64,000 bases of DNA from CAYUQT01 sp964596165 (GCA_964596165.1 CAZQTW010000015.1:1-64000); one strand, 5' to 3'. Shown: positions 7,640 to 16,999, counted from the first letter of the stretch. Translations and numbers: made by a program. The notes: generated by a model from the letters alone, not told the origin.

Positions 7640-9393
7640 ATACCGTCACTCCTCAGAGGGCGGGTCAGGTCGTCTTCACCAACAAAGCGCGGTGCCGGGA
7701 CTGTTACCGGTGCGTCCGCGTTTGCCCGGTGAAGGCGATCCGCATGCATGAAGGACAGGCCTTCGTCGACGAGGAGCGTTGCATTTCCTGCGGGACATGC
7801 ATCCGTGAGTGTCCGCAGGGCGCCAAAACGTTCCGGAACGATGTGGATCGTGCCGCACGATTGATTGCCTCCGGCAAGCCGGTGGCGGCAAGCATTGCTC
7901 CGTCGTTTGCTTCGGTATTTCGAGATTGGGAGAGGCACCGCCTGGCCTCCGCGTTGCGGAAGCTCGGTTTCTCTCATGTGGCGGAGACCGCGATCGGCGC
8001 GTTTCACGTCGCGAGCGCCATGGCCGGCATCGTCGCCGAGCAGGCCGGACATCCTCATATCGCCACCGCCTGCCCGGCGGTCGTCAACTACGTCGAACGG
8101 TATCAGGGCGATCTGATCAAATACCTGCTCCCGGTCGTCTCGCCGATGCTGGCGCATGCAAGGCACATCAAGAAGAAGCTTGGTCCCGACACGAAGGTGG
8201 TGTTCATCGGTCCGTGCGTGGCCAAGAAGGCCGAGGCGGAGCGGCCGGAACACGCCGGCCTCGTGGACTGTGTTTTGACGTTCGTGGAACTCCTGGAATG
8301 GCTGGGGCGCGAGAACATCACACTGGCCAGTCTGGAAGAGAGTCGGTTCGACGAAGAACCCGAGGGCGACGCGCGTTTCTTCCCCCTGTTGGGCGGGGCG
8401 GTTCGAACCGCTCACATGAATACCGATCTGCTGACGAAGGACGTCCTGGACGTCCATGGTTTCCAGGACACAAGAGAGGCATTGGAAAGCGTGAACGGTG
8501 GGGATCGAGCGCTATTGGTGGAGGCCCTGTTGTGCCCCATGGGCTGCATCAACGGACCGGCAATTCCCGGCGAAAGAAACCTGTACGATCGGCGATTGGA
8601 CGTTCTGGATTTTGCCGGCCGGCACAAGGGAAAGACTCCTTCCGTTCAACCGTCTCGCGAGGATCTCGCGACGACGTTCCAGGCGACGCGGGTGGAGACG
8701 AGCGACGACATCTCCGAGGATCAGATCCGGCAGGTGCTTGAGAAGACGGGCAAGTCGCGGCCCGAGGATCAGCTCAACTGCGGCGCCTGTGGTTATTCGT
8801 CGTGTCGCGAGAAGGCCATTGCCGTTGTGCGCGGACTGGCCGAGCCGGAAATGTGCATCCCCTACCTCCGCCACCTGGCGGAGCGGCGCACCGACAAGAT
8901 CATCGAGACCAGCCCGAATGGCATCGTCATCCTCGACGAGAAGCTCACCATCGTCAGTATGAACCCCACGTTTCGGCGCATGTTCATGTGCTCGGAGGCC
9001 GTGTGCGGCAAGCGCATCTCGTACCTGATGGACCCCGAACCGTTTGAGCGGCTCGCGAGCGGCGACGAAGACTTCATCGAGTCCATCGTCAAGCACGACA
9101 AGTACGGCTTGGTCTGCCATGAGAAGCTTTATCCCTTGCGTGAGGACCGCCAATACGTAGGCATCTTCGCGAACATCACCAAGAGTCAGGCCGATCGTGA
9201 GAAGCTGGACCAACTGCGATCCGAGACGGTTCGACAGGCCCGCGACCTCCTCGAACACCAGATCGGTTTGGCCCAGAAGATCGCCGTTTTCTTGGGGGAA
9301 AGCACCTCGCGCGGTGAAGAACTCGTGGAGAAGCTGGTCCAACTGGCCAACGAAGGGCGGAATGAGCCGGGTCCGATTGAGGACGAGACGTAG
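7636..9393 (+). CDS. hydS: Sensory [FeFe] hydrogenase HydS (group C) with Fe-S and PAS domains
   Basis: 585 aa. The ATG at 7636 overlaps the hydA stop (ATGA). An N-terminal 2x[4Fe-4S] ferredoxin domain (Cys20-30, Cys49-59) is followed by an H-cluster domain with altered motifs: L1 TACPA (Cys146 kept, the proton-transfer Cys replaced by Ala145), L2 GPCVAKK (Cys194, Met replaced by Gly) and L3 LCPMGCINGP (Cys300/304). Next come a four-Cys Fe-S domain (Cys382, 385, 390, 407), a PAS domain (about 420-525) and a C-terminal coiled coil. These are hallmarks of group C, proposed to sense H2 or redox state instead of turning over H2 rapidly. The next gene, a phosphatase, is the obvious output. Confidence 0.9.
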   Translation: MNTVTPQRAGQVVFTNKARCRDCYRCVRVCPVKAIRMHEGQAFVDEERCISCGTCIRECPQGAKTFRNDVDRAARLIASGKPVAASIAPSFASVFRDWERHRLASALRKLGFSHVAETAIGAFHVASAMAGIVAEQAGHPHIATACPAVVNYVERYQGDLIKYLLPVVSPMLAHARHIKKKLGPDTKVVFIGPCVAKKAEAERPEHAGLVDCVLTFVELLEWLGRENITLASLEESRFDEEPEGDARFFPLLGGAVRTAHMNTDLLTKDVLDVHGFQDTREALESVNGGDRALLVEALLCPMGCINGPAIPGERNLYDRRLDVLDFAGRHKGKTPSVQPSREDLATTFQATRVETSDDISEDQIRQVLEKTGKSRPEDQLNCGACGYSSCREKAIAVVRGLAEPEMCIPYLRHLAERRTDKIIETSPNGIVILDEKLTIVSMNPTFRRMFMCSEAVCGKRISYLMDPEPFERLASGDEDFIESIVKHDKYGLVCHEKLYPLREDRQYVGIFANITKSQADREKLDQLRSETVRQARDLLEHQIGLAQKIAVFLGESTSRGEELVEKLVQLANEGRNEPGPIEDET

Positions 9394-10541
9394 TGGGGTA
9401 TATCCACGTCGAGATTGAGTATTGCCAGAGCGCCAAGCGACCGGCGAGCCCCTGCGGCGACGTCTTGATGTTTGAACGGACGGCCTCGGCCACCACGCTG
9501 ATCTGCAGCGACGGAATCGGCAGCGGCATTAAGGCCAACATCGCGGCCACGATGTGCGTCTCGCGGCTCATGGAGCTTCTGCGTCGCGATTTCTCGCCGC
9601 GAAACGCCTTCGTCAGTCTCGTTCGAACGATGGAGAAGGCTCGCGATCCGGAACTGCCCTACGCCGTGTTCACGGTGGTTCGGATTCTGAACGACGGGCA
9701 GGCGACGATCCTGTCGTACGAAATGCCGCCGCCCATCTTTGTGGGTGCCCGACATGCGACGGTACTTCGGCAACAGACGCTGCAGATCGAGGGCGTCTTC
9801 GCCGGCGAGGCGAACTGCTACATTGAGCCCGGCGAAGGCGTAATCGTCGTGAGCGACGGCGTGACGCAGGCCGGCCTGGGGCACGGGTTGAGGAACGGCT
9901 GGCGCATCGACGGGGCCTGTCGGTACGTCAACGACTGCCTGGTCGAAGGCGCCGATCTGAAATCGATCCCGAGGCTCGTGCACCGTCAGGCGCGTGACTA
10001 CGACGGCGAGAAGGCCGGGGACGACTGCACGGTCGTCCTCGCGGCGTGCCGCTGGGGGAATACCGTCAATATACTCACCGGACCGCCGAGCGATAAGACT
10101 CAGGATCGGGCCGTGGTCAAACGTTTCCTGGCGATGGAGGGACGGAAAGTGGTCTGCGGCGGGACAACGGCTCAGATCGTGGCCGACTACCTCGAGAAGC
10201 CGCTGACGGTGGAACAGAACCCCGACTTGGCGCTCGCTCCTCCGAGATACCTGCTCGACGGCATTGATCTCGTCACCGAAGGGGCTGTCACGTTGAACCA
10301 GGCTTACAACGTATTGGAGGAGGACCCCTCCCGATTTGAGGAGCGGAGCGGCGTCACGGAGCTGATCGAACTGCTGAGGTCGGCCGATCGCGTGAACTTC
10401 ATGCTCGGCGTGGCTCCGAATCCCGCCAATGCCGACATCAGCTTCCGGCAGATGGGCATCCTGACGCGCGACAAGATCGTCCCCCTGATCACCGAGAAAC
10501 TCCGAAACGCGGGTAAGCTGGTTGTTGTCGAGCACCACTGA
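9393..10541 (+). CDS. SpoIIE/PP2C-type serine phosphatase, output partner of HydS
   Basis: 382 aa. The GTG at 9393 overlaps the hydS stop by one base (TAGTG). The PP2C-type metal-binding Asp motifs are visible: CGDVL, CSDGIGSG, VVSDGVTQAG and GDDCTVVLA (within about residues 20-215). The last 160 residues, beginning near GRKVVCGGTTAQIVADYL, form a second domain with no fold I recognise. SpoIIE phosphatases dephosphorylate STAS-type anti-sigma-factor antagonists. Tight coupling to hydS suggests that H2 or redox status is turned into a dephosphorylation signal. No kinase or STAS gene is adjacent; the only STAS gene in the window is at 42869. Confidence 0.85.
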   Translation: MGYIHVEIEYCQSAKRPASPCGDVLMFERTASATTLICSDGIGSGIKANIAATMCVSRLMELLRRDFSPRNAFVSLVRTMEKARDPELPYAVFTVVRILNDGQATILSYEMPPPIFVGARHATVLRQQTLQIEGVFAGEANCYIEPGEGVIVVSDGVTQAGLGHGLRNGWRIDGACRYVNDCLVEGADLKSIPRLVHRQARDYDGEKAGDDCTVVLAACRWGNTVNILTGPPSDKTQDRAVVKRFLAMEGRKVVCGGTTAQIVADYLEKPLTVEQNPDLALAPPRYLLDGIDLVTEGAVTLNQAYNVLEEDPSRFEERSGVTELIELLRSADRVNFMLGVAPNPANADISFRQMGILTRDKIVPLITEKLRNAGKLVVVEHH

Positions 10542-10560
10542 ACCGCACGCTCATCGCACA

Positions 10561-10589
10561 TTGACCCTTGCCGGACATTCCCTTAGCTT
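10561..10589 (+). promoter_or_regulatory. Weak promoter candidate for the Dabb lipoprotein gene
   Basis: TTGACC (10561-10566), a 17-nt spacer and TAGCTT (10584-10589), about 60 nt before the ATG at 10650. The -10 box is only partly consensus. Confidence 0.3.
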
Positions 10590-10649
10590 CGTGTCCCTCT
10601 TGGGTAACTGGTGCTGGGAGTTTGTACTGGTTCTGGGAGGAATTGACCA

Positions 10650-11078
10650 ATGGCAAGAAGATCGATGGCCGTGGGCCTGTGCCTGGGGTTCGCGGTAATC
10701 ACGCTGCCGGGATGTGCCGAGAACAAAGGCACGATGGAAAGCACCTGCCAGAAATCGCAGGCCAAGCATGGAAAGGTCCTGCGGCACGTGGTCCTCTTCA
10801 AATTCAAGGACGGGACGACGCCCGAGCAAATCAAGAGTGTTGAAGAGGCGTTCCGCGCCTTACCGTCCAAGATCAAACAGATCCACGCATTTGAATGGGG
10901 TACCAACAACAGCCCCGAGAAGCATAGCCAGGGCTTCACGCACTGCTTCTTTCTGACGTTCCTCACCGAGGCCGACCGGGATGCCTATCTGCCGCATCCC
11001 GAACATAAGGCCTTCGGCAAGATACTCGGGCCGTATCTCGACAAGGTGTGCGTGGTGGACTACTGGGCCACCAAGTAA
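10650..11078 (+). CDS. Dabb (stress-responsive alpha/beta barrel) domain lipoprotein
   Basis: 142 aa. The ATG at 10650 follows GGGAGGAATTGACC. Residues 1-22 form a lipoprotein signal with lipobox LPGC. From about residue 43 the protein is a Dabb domain: RHVVLFKFKDGTT at the start, then SKIKQIHAFEWGTN, and YLPHPEHKAFGKIL with the family's conserved His/Pro segment. Dabb domains form dimeric ferredoxin-like barrels; most are of unknown function. Membrane-anchored versions are common in planctomycetes. It stands alone after the hydrogenase operon. Confidence 0.8.
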   Translation: MARRSMAVGLCLGFAVITLPGCAENKGTMESTCQKSQAKHGKVLRHVVLFKFKDGTTPEQIKSVEEAFRALPSKIKQIHAFEWGTNNSPEKHSQGFTHCFFLTFLTEADRDAYLPHPEHKAFGKILGPYLDKVCVVDYWATK

Positions 11079-11239
11079 CAAAACCGACGGACGGGACAGT
11101 CACCAAGGCGTGGCGAGGCCAAGGGGGAACGATATCTCCGGTCTCTGCGCGTTGGTTAAAGAGATGATGATGCCTTGGGGATGACGGATCCTGATATCGA
11201 TTTGCCTCCCTCTGCCGCACGGAACGCGCTGTGAGTGGG

Positions 11240-13942
11240 TTAATCCGTCAGCCTCACCGTCACAATCTGTTTCGGCTTGACTGCAACCTTGGCGACGCCA
11301 GCATCGACATTGACCGGGCCGTTGGGCCGGCCTTTCAGGTCGACGAGCTGGGCACGCTTCGGGGCACGGTCCAGAACGAGCGATACCTCCAGCCCCCCAG
11401 ACGTTGGGTTAAACAGCCGGATGGTGGCCGCTTCGGTTCCCGTCTGACGACGAACGGACGTCACGACCGCCTGAGCGGCGCCAACCGACATGAAGCCGTG
11501 GCTCGGGGGCAACGTGCGTTCGGTAGGATTGTCTGCTGCCTGTTCCCGGAGGTCTCGTTGTTCGATCTGAACGGCCCGCACGCCGCCGGCGAGGCGTTGG
11601 CCGAGCCGGCAGAGCTTCCCCGCGTCAGGGGCGCTTGCCAGCGGCACGATCAGGTAGCGGAACTCGTGGTGGCCCAGGAGCTGGCCGCCCTCCTCGCCGT
11701 TGGTAAAGACCGTCCGCATCGTGCCGCGAAGCAACGTCAAGGCAATCGGCCGCTCAGGGACGTCCCGAACGGTCGATTCCGGCAAACCGGTGGCCACGAT
11801 CGCCAGACCCCGCTTGGCGTGGTGGACGGCGGTCCAGGTCTGTTGGGGGCGGGTTTCCACTTCAAGCTCTTTGTACCGTGCGTTGTCCGCGCGCAGGGCG
11901 ATCGCCCGCTCGACCACGTCGAAAGCCGCGTCCGCCAGATAGGTCTTCGCCTCCGTGGCCCCGCTCGGCAGCAACACTCGAAGCCGGTGGTCACGAACGG
12001 TGTTCTGGACTTCCGTTCGCACCTCGACGTGGTCGCTGCCCTTGCGGAGTGTTACGAAGTGCGTCACGACCAGTGGCGTGAGACGCGTTTCGCGCCGCAG
12101 GGCGGGAAAATCGAACCGCTCGGGCACCTGCATGGTCACGCGGATCTTCAGCGTCGCCTTGGCGATGCCGTCGGTCACAACGGCCACGTCGGCCGATGAG
12201 GCAATCGAGGTGTACACGTCGTCGTTCACCGCCACGCCGTGATACCAGCCGTCGCCGATGTCCGCCCTTTCCTCCAGCGTCAAGAGACGTTCGAAGACTT
12301 GTCCCGTCCGCTTATCGGTCAGCGTCAGCGTCCCGTTCGAGGCGACCGAGACCTGGAGGGTTTCGTTGGCGATCGTGTGGTCGTCGACCAGCATTGTGCC
12401 GAGGTGCCGCGTCGGCTCCCGCAACGGCTTGCAGAGCACCCGCGTGTAGCCGTAGGCCGGTACCTTCAGTGGGACCGTGACGTCCACTTCGTGCCGAACG
12501 TCGCCTTGCGGATACTTGCGGAGCCTCCGATGGAAGCCCGCGACATCGCGGCGATGGCCGACGTACTGATACGGCAACTCGCGGCCATCCGGGTCGTAGA
12601 GCCGGAAGCCCATCTTGGGCTCGTAGCCGAAGAATTCCTGGAAGACGCAGTCGGTCGTGGTCGGAAAGCGGAGCGTCAGGTCGACCGGTCCGTCGATCGG
12701 ATCGGCCGTCGGGTTGAATACGATCAACGCAAGGTCCCTGTCGCCCATCTCAGGGAGCCGTACCCGCGCGGCAATGTGATCCAGGGCGTCGCGGGTGAGG
12801 TGCGCGGCGATGCCGTGGCACTGATCGAAGCGGTAGACCATGTCCCGGTGCACCTGGTCGATGCTGCACGTGCAAATCGAGTCGTGGGGATGGTTCTGCA
12901 GCAGGTGACGCCAGGCGACTTCCAGGTAGCGAGTGGGATAGGGCCGCCCGAGACCGGCCGCAAAGGTGCTGAACGGTTCGGCCCAGAGGCAGAGCTCGTT
13001 TTCGCAGCGGGCGTTGGCCTGCTTCAGGTGGATGCGGCTACTGACCACGCCGGGGATCAGCCAGCCCTCGTCTCCGACCTCGCCCGGCTCGCGCAGCTCT
13101 CCCCGGATCACGCGTTGGATCTGATCGCGCTGTTTGCGGAGATCGTCGGCGAAGGCGTCCAGGTTCGAGAAGACCAACTCGACGTCCTTGAATTCCTTAT
13201 TGGCCCGATCGAGCACCTCCAGGGTCCGCGGCTCGATCTCCATGTGGTCGCCGCCGTCGAAGATCAGGAATGACGAGGTGGGGATCCGCTTGAGCTCAAA
13301 ATCGAGCTGATCGCGCAGGCCGAGCATGGCGTCGTCGAGGTCGTACTCGATGTCCTGCTGGTGACACTTTCGCGAGAGATACGTGTAGGAGCAGTAGCCG
13401 AACAACGAGCTGAAGCGGTAGCCGATGACCTCGCTACCATCCGGCGATATCCAGCGGAAGACCGCCCCCTGAGGGTCCTCGCCCAGCCCGCGCCAGACGA
13501 ATGCGCTGTCGATCCCGAAACCGCGGTAGATCTGGGGCATCTGCGAGGTGTGGCCGAAGAGGTCGCACACAAACCCCGCATGGGAAGGGCCGCCCAGGTC
13601 CCGGGCCAGCTTTAAGCCGTACTCGAGGTTGCGGACCAGCGACTCGCCGCTGACGATGAATTCGTCGGGCAGGACGTACCATGGCCCGATCTTGAGCCGG
13701 CCCTGCCTGGCAAATTCGCGGATCTGCGGTTCGCGCTCGGGTCGAATCTCCAGGTAGTCCTCCCAGAGGATGACCTGCCCGTCCGACTGGAAGTACTTGA
13801 AGCGCGGCTCGCGCGCCATGGTGTCCAACACCTCGTCCAGCATGTTGACCAGGCGGAACCGGTAATCCTGAAACGACTGGTACCACTCGCGGTCCCAATG
13901 TGTGCTGACAACGTAATGTCCGATGCGCTTCGTGCTCGACAC
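11240..13942 (-). CDS. Alpha-mannosidase, glycoside hydrolase family 38
   Basis: 900 aa, the usual length of bacterial GH38 enzymes. The N-terminal catalytic domain shows the zinc ligands in HWDREW (His15, Asp17) and the nucleophile Asp127 in CDLFGHTSQMPQI, the retaining GH38 signature. A helical middle and long beta-sandwich C-terminal domains follow. No signal peptide is seen, so it probably acts in the cytoplasm on mannosides or mannosylglycerate-like substrates delivered by transport. The start at 13942 has GGAGAACG upstream (minus strand). It is divergent from the gene at 14039 and no transporter is adjacent, so its substrate cannot be deduced. Confidence 0.93.
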   Translation of the reverse strand: MSSTKRIGHYVVSTHWDREWYQSFQDYRFRLVNMLDEVLDTMAREPRFKYFQSDGQVILWEDYLEIRPEREPQIREFARQGRLKIGPWYVLPDEFIVSGESLVRNLEYGLKLARDLGGPSHAGFVCDLFGHTSQMPQIYRGFGIDSAFVWRGLGEDPQGAVFRWISPDGSEVIGYRFSSLFGYCSYTYLSRKCHQQDIEYDLDDAMLGLRDQLDFELKRIPTSSFLIFDGGDHMEIEPRTLEVLDRANKEFKDVELVFSNLDAFADDLRKQRDQIQRVIRGELREPGEVGDEGWLIPGVVSSRIHLKQANARCENELCLWAEPFSTFAAGLGRPYPTRYLEVAWRHLLQNHPHDSICTCSIDQVHRDMVYRFDQCHGIAAHLTRDALDHIAARVRLPEMGDRDLALIVFNPTADPIDGPVDLTLRFPTTTDCVFQEFFGYEPKMGFRLYDPDGRELPYQYVGHRRDVAGFHRRLRKYPQGDVRHEVDVTVPLKVPAYGYTRVLCKPLREPTRHLGTMLVDDHTIANETLQVSVASNGTLTLTDKRTGQVFERLLTLEERADIGDGWYHGVAVNDDVYTSIASSADVAVVTDGIAKATLKIRVTMQVPERFDFPALRRETRLTPLVVTHFVTLRKGSDHVEVRTEVQNTVRDHRLRVLLPSGATEAKTYLADAAFDVVERAIALRADNARYKELEVETRPQQTWTAVHHAKRGLAIVATGLPESTVRDVPERPIALTLLRGTMRTVFTNGEEGGQLLGHHEFRYLIVPLASAPDAGKLCRLGQRLAGGVRAVQIEQRDLREQAADNPTERTLPPSHGFMSVGAAQAVVTSVRRQTGTEAATIRLFNPTSGGLEVSLVLDRAPKRAQLVDLKGRPNGPVNVDAGVAKVAVKPKQIVTVRLTD

Positions 13943-14038
13943 GTTTCGTTCTCCTGGCCGGAGCGGCCGTGCTTGACAACGTCAACCGGGGCAATAGCCT
14001 AGCCGAAGGGCAGGTTCGAACGCCAGGAGAGGCGGGCG

Positions 14039-14548
14039 ATGAAGAAGGCCCTTGTGGTGTACCTGTTGCTGGGCGCTGGGATAGCTGTGCAGGCGGCCTA
14101 CTACTACCCGAGACTGCCCGATCGCGTGGCCTCCCACTTCGACGCCTCGGGCAATCCGGACGATGGGATGAGTCGGCGATCGGATGTGGCGGTTCTCATG
14201 GGGGTTACCGCCTTTGTCATCGCCCTCTTTCTAGGTACCGAGGCCATCCTGCGCAGGATCCCCATCTCAGCGGTGCGCATGCCGCATAAGGACTACTGGT
14301 TCGCGCCGGAACGGCGCGAGGCGACTCACAAAGCTCTGAGCACTGAAATACGGGGGATCGGGTGCGCGACCTTGGTCTTCCTGGCCGGGGTGTTCCAGCT
14401 TTCGTTCCAGGCTAACCTCCGCCCGGACCGGCGGCTGTCCGACGGGGTGTGGGTGCTGCTCGGCCTTTATCTCACGTTCATGTTTGTGTGGGTCGTGCGT
14501 TTCTATTATCGCTTCGCAAGCATCCCTGACCCGCCAGAGCCCACATGA
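14039..14548 (+). CDS. DUF1648 membrane protein
   Basis: 169 aa. The ATG at 14039 is preceded by AGGAGAGGCGGGCG. The N-terminal transmembrane helix followed by YYPRLPDRVASHFDASG is the DUF1648 signature found at the N-terminus of SdpI-like proteins. Further hydrophobic segments lie near residues 56-72, 110-128 and 138-155, giving about four membrane helices. The function of stand-alone DUF1648 proteins is not known; SdpI itself gives immunity to a killing peptide in Bacillus. It converges with the oxidoreductase ending at 14564. Confidence 0.75.
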   Translation: MKKALVVYLLLGAGIAVQAAYYYPRLPDRVASHFDASGNPDDGMSRRSDVAVLMGVTAFVIALFLGTEAILRRIPISAVRMPHKDYWFAPERREATHKALSTEIRGIGCATLVFLAGVFQLSFQANLRPDRRLSDGVWVLLGLYLTFMFVWVVRFYYRFASIPDPPEPT

Positions 14549-14563
14549 CGAATGGATTTCGGC

Positions 14564-15574
14564 CTACCCTCCGTTCCCGTCCTGCGGTGCGACACGCTCA
14601 ACCGGCACGACCGCACCGGTTCGGGCGGAGGCGAGTAAGGCGTCGATCGCGGCCATGTTGGCGACAGCATCCTCGACGGGCCATCGCGGCGGGCGGCCGG
14701 TCAGGACGGCCTCGACGAAATCCTCGACTTCGAGCTGATATCGATTGGCGCCCGGGGTGGCGATTGTCTCCTCGCGTCCGTCGCGCCGCAGGATAAACCG
14801 GGCCTGCTCGTCGCCGGGATGCCAGGGTGACTCGACGACGATCGAGCCGCGGGTCCCCACGATCTCGGCCCGGGCGCGCTCGTAACCTTCGATGCTGCAC
14901 TCGACATAGGCCAGGACGCCGCTGGGGAATCTCAGAACGCCGGCCAGGGTGTCGTCCACCGCGCCACCATGCTGGAAGGCGGCGGCCGTATCGGGTTCCT
15001 CGCCCGCGACGAGGCGGGCCAAGTTGACGGGATAGCACCCGACGTCCATGAGTGCCCCGCCGGCCAACTCAGCCGAGGCCACGATTTGTGTGCGGTCCTC
15101 CAGATACCAGGTAAACGTGCTCTGAATGCAAACGAGGTCCCCGATGGCGCCGTCGTGAATCGTGTTGAGAAGGACGTCATACATCGGGTGAAAGCGGTAC
15201 ATAAAGGCCTCGACGGCGAGCATGCCGGTCTTTCGGCTCACGGCGGCCACCTGCCGGGCCTCGGCGGCGGTCACGGAGAAGGGCTTCTCGCAGAGGACCG
15301 GGAGGCCGGCCTCCAGTGCACGGATCGTCCACTCGGCATGAAGGCTGTTCGGCAGCGGATTGTAGATGATGTCGACCAGGCCCGAGCGCAGCAGTGTCTC
15401 ATACGAACCGAAGGCGTGCGGCACATCGTGTTCTCGGGCCCAGGTCTCGGCGCGTGACGCCTTTCGACTGGCCACCGCGCTGACCACGCTGCTCGTGGTT
15501 CGCCGGATGCCCTCCATCACCGCCGGGACGATCGCGGCCGTGCCCAGTATTCCCCAACGCAGCGGGTCTTTCAT
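14564..15574 (-). CDS. Gfo/Idh/MocA family NAD(P)-dependent oxidoreductase (cytoplasmic)
   Basis: 336 aa. The ATG at 15574 has GGAGAAG upstream on the minus strand; an in-frame ATG at 15595 lacks one. The N-terminal Rossmann fold begins WGILGTAAIVPAV (a GxxGxA variant), then NPLPNSLHAEWTIRAL and the catalytic EKPF motif. Family members with MDVGCYPVNLARLVAG oxidise or reduce sugars and cyclitols such as xylose or 1,5-anhydrofructose. There is no signal peptide, unlike the other three Gfo/Idh proteins in this window. The substrate cannot be read from the sequence. Confidence 0.88.
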   Translation of the reverse strand: MKDPLRWGILGTAAIVPAVMEGIRRTTSSVVSAVASRKASRAETWAREHDVPHAFGSYETLLRSGLVDIIYNPLPNSLHAEWTIRALEAGLPVLCEKPFSVTAAEARQVAAVSRKTGMLAVEAFMYRFHPMYDVLLNTIHDGAIGDLVCIQSTFTWYLEDRTQIVASAELAGGALMDVGCYPVNLARLVAGEEPDTAAAFQHGGAVDDTLAGVLRFPSGVLAYVECSIEGYERARAEIVGTRGSIVVESPWHPGDEQARFILRRDGREETIATPGANRYQLEVEDFVEAVLTGRPPRWPVEDAVANMAAIDALLASARTGAVVPVERVAPQDGNGG

Positions 15575-15619
15575 GATGACTCTTCTCCGGCACAACGCAT
15601 GGATGCCGACGACAAACGT

Positions 15620-16747
15620 TCAGGGTGTACGGTTCTGGCTCGGCCTTCCCGTGTCGTCAGAATGAAGAACCTGCACGTGTCCGTGTTCCGCGCCGTTCCG
15701 TAGCAGACCGTGACGAGCCAACGACGCGCCGGCCATGCCCAAACCGACGAACAGGATAACCGCCGCGCTGATCAATGGAGCAATCCGCATCCAGCTCGCC
15801 GTGCGGGGTGAACGCGTGATCAGATGGCTGCCGCCGACGAGCATGCAGCCGACCGCCACCAACACGGCGGCCAGGCCGACGGAGAAGGCCACGACCAGTG
15901 CCAGTGCCGTCCACGGCGCTCGGAAATGAAGTCCCAAGAGGACGATGACTAGCGCGCTCGGGCAAGGGACGATGCCGCCGGAAATGCCCAGCGCAAGCAG
16001 TTCTCCCAGTCGAACCTTGGCGTTGGGATCGCGGTAGCCTTCCGCGAATCGGGTCAACTGCAGTTCATCCGCCTGCGGATGAGCGTGCGCTGTCTGCCCA
16101 TCCCGATGCGTGCCGTGCCGATCGCCTTGATGGTGGGCGTGAGGATCGGGATGTCTAAGCTCGTGATCGTGCGAATGGCCATGAGGGTGACCATGACCAT
16201 TGTGGTGATCATGATGATGACCGCGGCGGCTACGATGTCGGCCGACGGCGCCTCGCGCCGGTGTCGGCGCCCGCGATATTAGGAGCCAGATCCCGAAGGC
16301 GACGACCAATCCGGCCGAGGCCAACTCCAGACAGAACAGGACTTTTTCGCGATCCCGTTCTGTGTGAAGAAGCCAGGCAGAGCCGATTCCGAGCAAGATG
16401 ACGCTGAAGGTGTGCGTCAGCGTAACCGCCGTCCCGAGCCAAACCGCATCGATGTATCGCCCACGGGACCGGATCAGATAGGCGCCGACGAGTGCCTTGC
16501 CGTGGCCGGGGCTGAGGGCATGACCGGCGCCCCAGACGACCGCCAGTCCGATGGCGGCCAGCACAAGGGGAGCGCCCGACCGTTCCTGAAGGCCGGCGAA
16601 TATCCGCTCGGCCTTGGCGGCTGCATTGCCGTGATCCTCGGACGCCCACGCCGGCACGGCGCAAGCCAGGACCGTCATTCCGACCAGCGTGACAACCTTA
16701 CGTGACGAACTGGTCGAGGATCCGGCGCATTTCGGCGAGCACGGCAT
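15620..16747 (-). CDS. NicO/RcnA-type nickel/cobalt (metal) exporter with His-rich loop
   Basis: 375 aa. The hallmark motif HALSPGHGK and the second motif GGIVPCPSALVIV place it in the NicO family of six-helix metal transporters. Between them lies a long loop very rich in His, Asp and Gly (roughly residues 165-225), a likely metal buffer. The ATG at 16747 overlaps the end of the regulator gene by 50 nt; it is chosen because it keeps basic residues RK before the hydrophobic leader ending PAWAS. The alternative ATG at 16678 truncates that leader. It is cotranscribed with the CsoR-type gene, so probably induced by the metal it exports. Copper, cobalt or nickel specificity is not certain. Confidence 0.85.
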   Translation of the reverse strand: MPCSPKCAGSSTSSSRKVVTLVGMTVLACAVPAWASEDHGNAAAKAERIFAGLQERSGAPLVLAAIGLAVVWGAGHALSPGHGKALVGAYLIRSRGRYIDAVWLGTAVTLTHTFSVILLGIGSAWLLHTERDREKVLFCLELASAGLVVAFGIWLLISRAPTPARGAVGRHRSRRGHHHDHHNGHGHPHGHSHDHELRHPDPHAHHQGDRHGTHRDGQTAHAHPQADELQLTRFAEGYRDPNAKVRLGELLALGISGGIVPCPSALVIVLLGLHFRAPWTALALVVAFSVGLAAVLVAVGCMLVGGSHLITRSPRTASWMRIAPLISAAVILFVGLGMAGASLARHGLLRNGAEHGHVQVLHSDDTGRPSQNRTP

Positions 16748-16967
16748 CGGCCCGTTTCTCCTGGACCGCCCGCACCAAGCAGTGATCCATGTGATCGCGC
16801 AAGAGGAGTGTGGCGACGCGGCCCAGTGCCGCGCGAACGGCCATCATCTGCGTGAGCACCTCGGGGCATGCCCGGTCGGACTCTATCATCTCGGTAATGC
16901 CTCGAACCTGACCGGCGATTCGATTCATCCGGCGCAATACGTCGTCTCGATGTTCATGAACGCTCAT
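16698..16967 (-). CDS. CsoR/RcnR/InrS-family metal-sensing repressor
   Basis: 89 aa from the ATG at 16967, preceded by GGAG; an in-frame ATG at 16985 has no good site. It is an all-helical DUF156 repressor: RMNRIAGQVRGITEMIE, then Cys34, His59 and Cys63 in the X-Y-Z metal positions. Cys-His-Cys is the fingerprint of copper CsoR and also of nickel InrS, which adds an N-terminal His; here His4 and His6 are near that position. RcnR instead has His at the last position. It controls its own promoter at 17000-17028 and the exporter that overlaps its end. Confidence 0.88.
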   Translation of the reverse strand: MSVHEHRDDVLRRMNRIAGQVRGITEMIESDRACPEVLTQMMAVRAALGRVATLLLRDHMDHCLVRAVQEKRADAVLAEMRRILDQFVT

Positions 16968-16999
16968 CGAAAAGGATCTCCGCATGCCGCCCTGAAACC

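Noticed and set aside
11231..13273. Long plus-strand open frames opposite the GH38 gene
   Set aside because: They are antisense to a gene with intact catalytic motifs and full length; GC-rich DNA gives many such frames.
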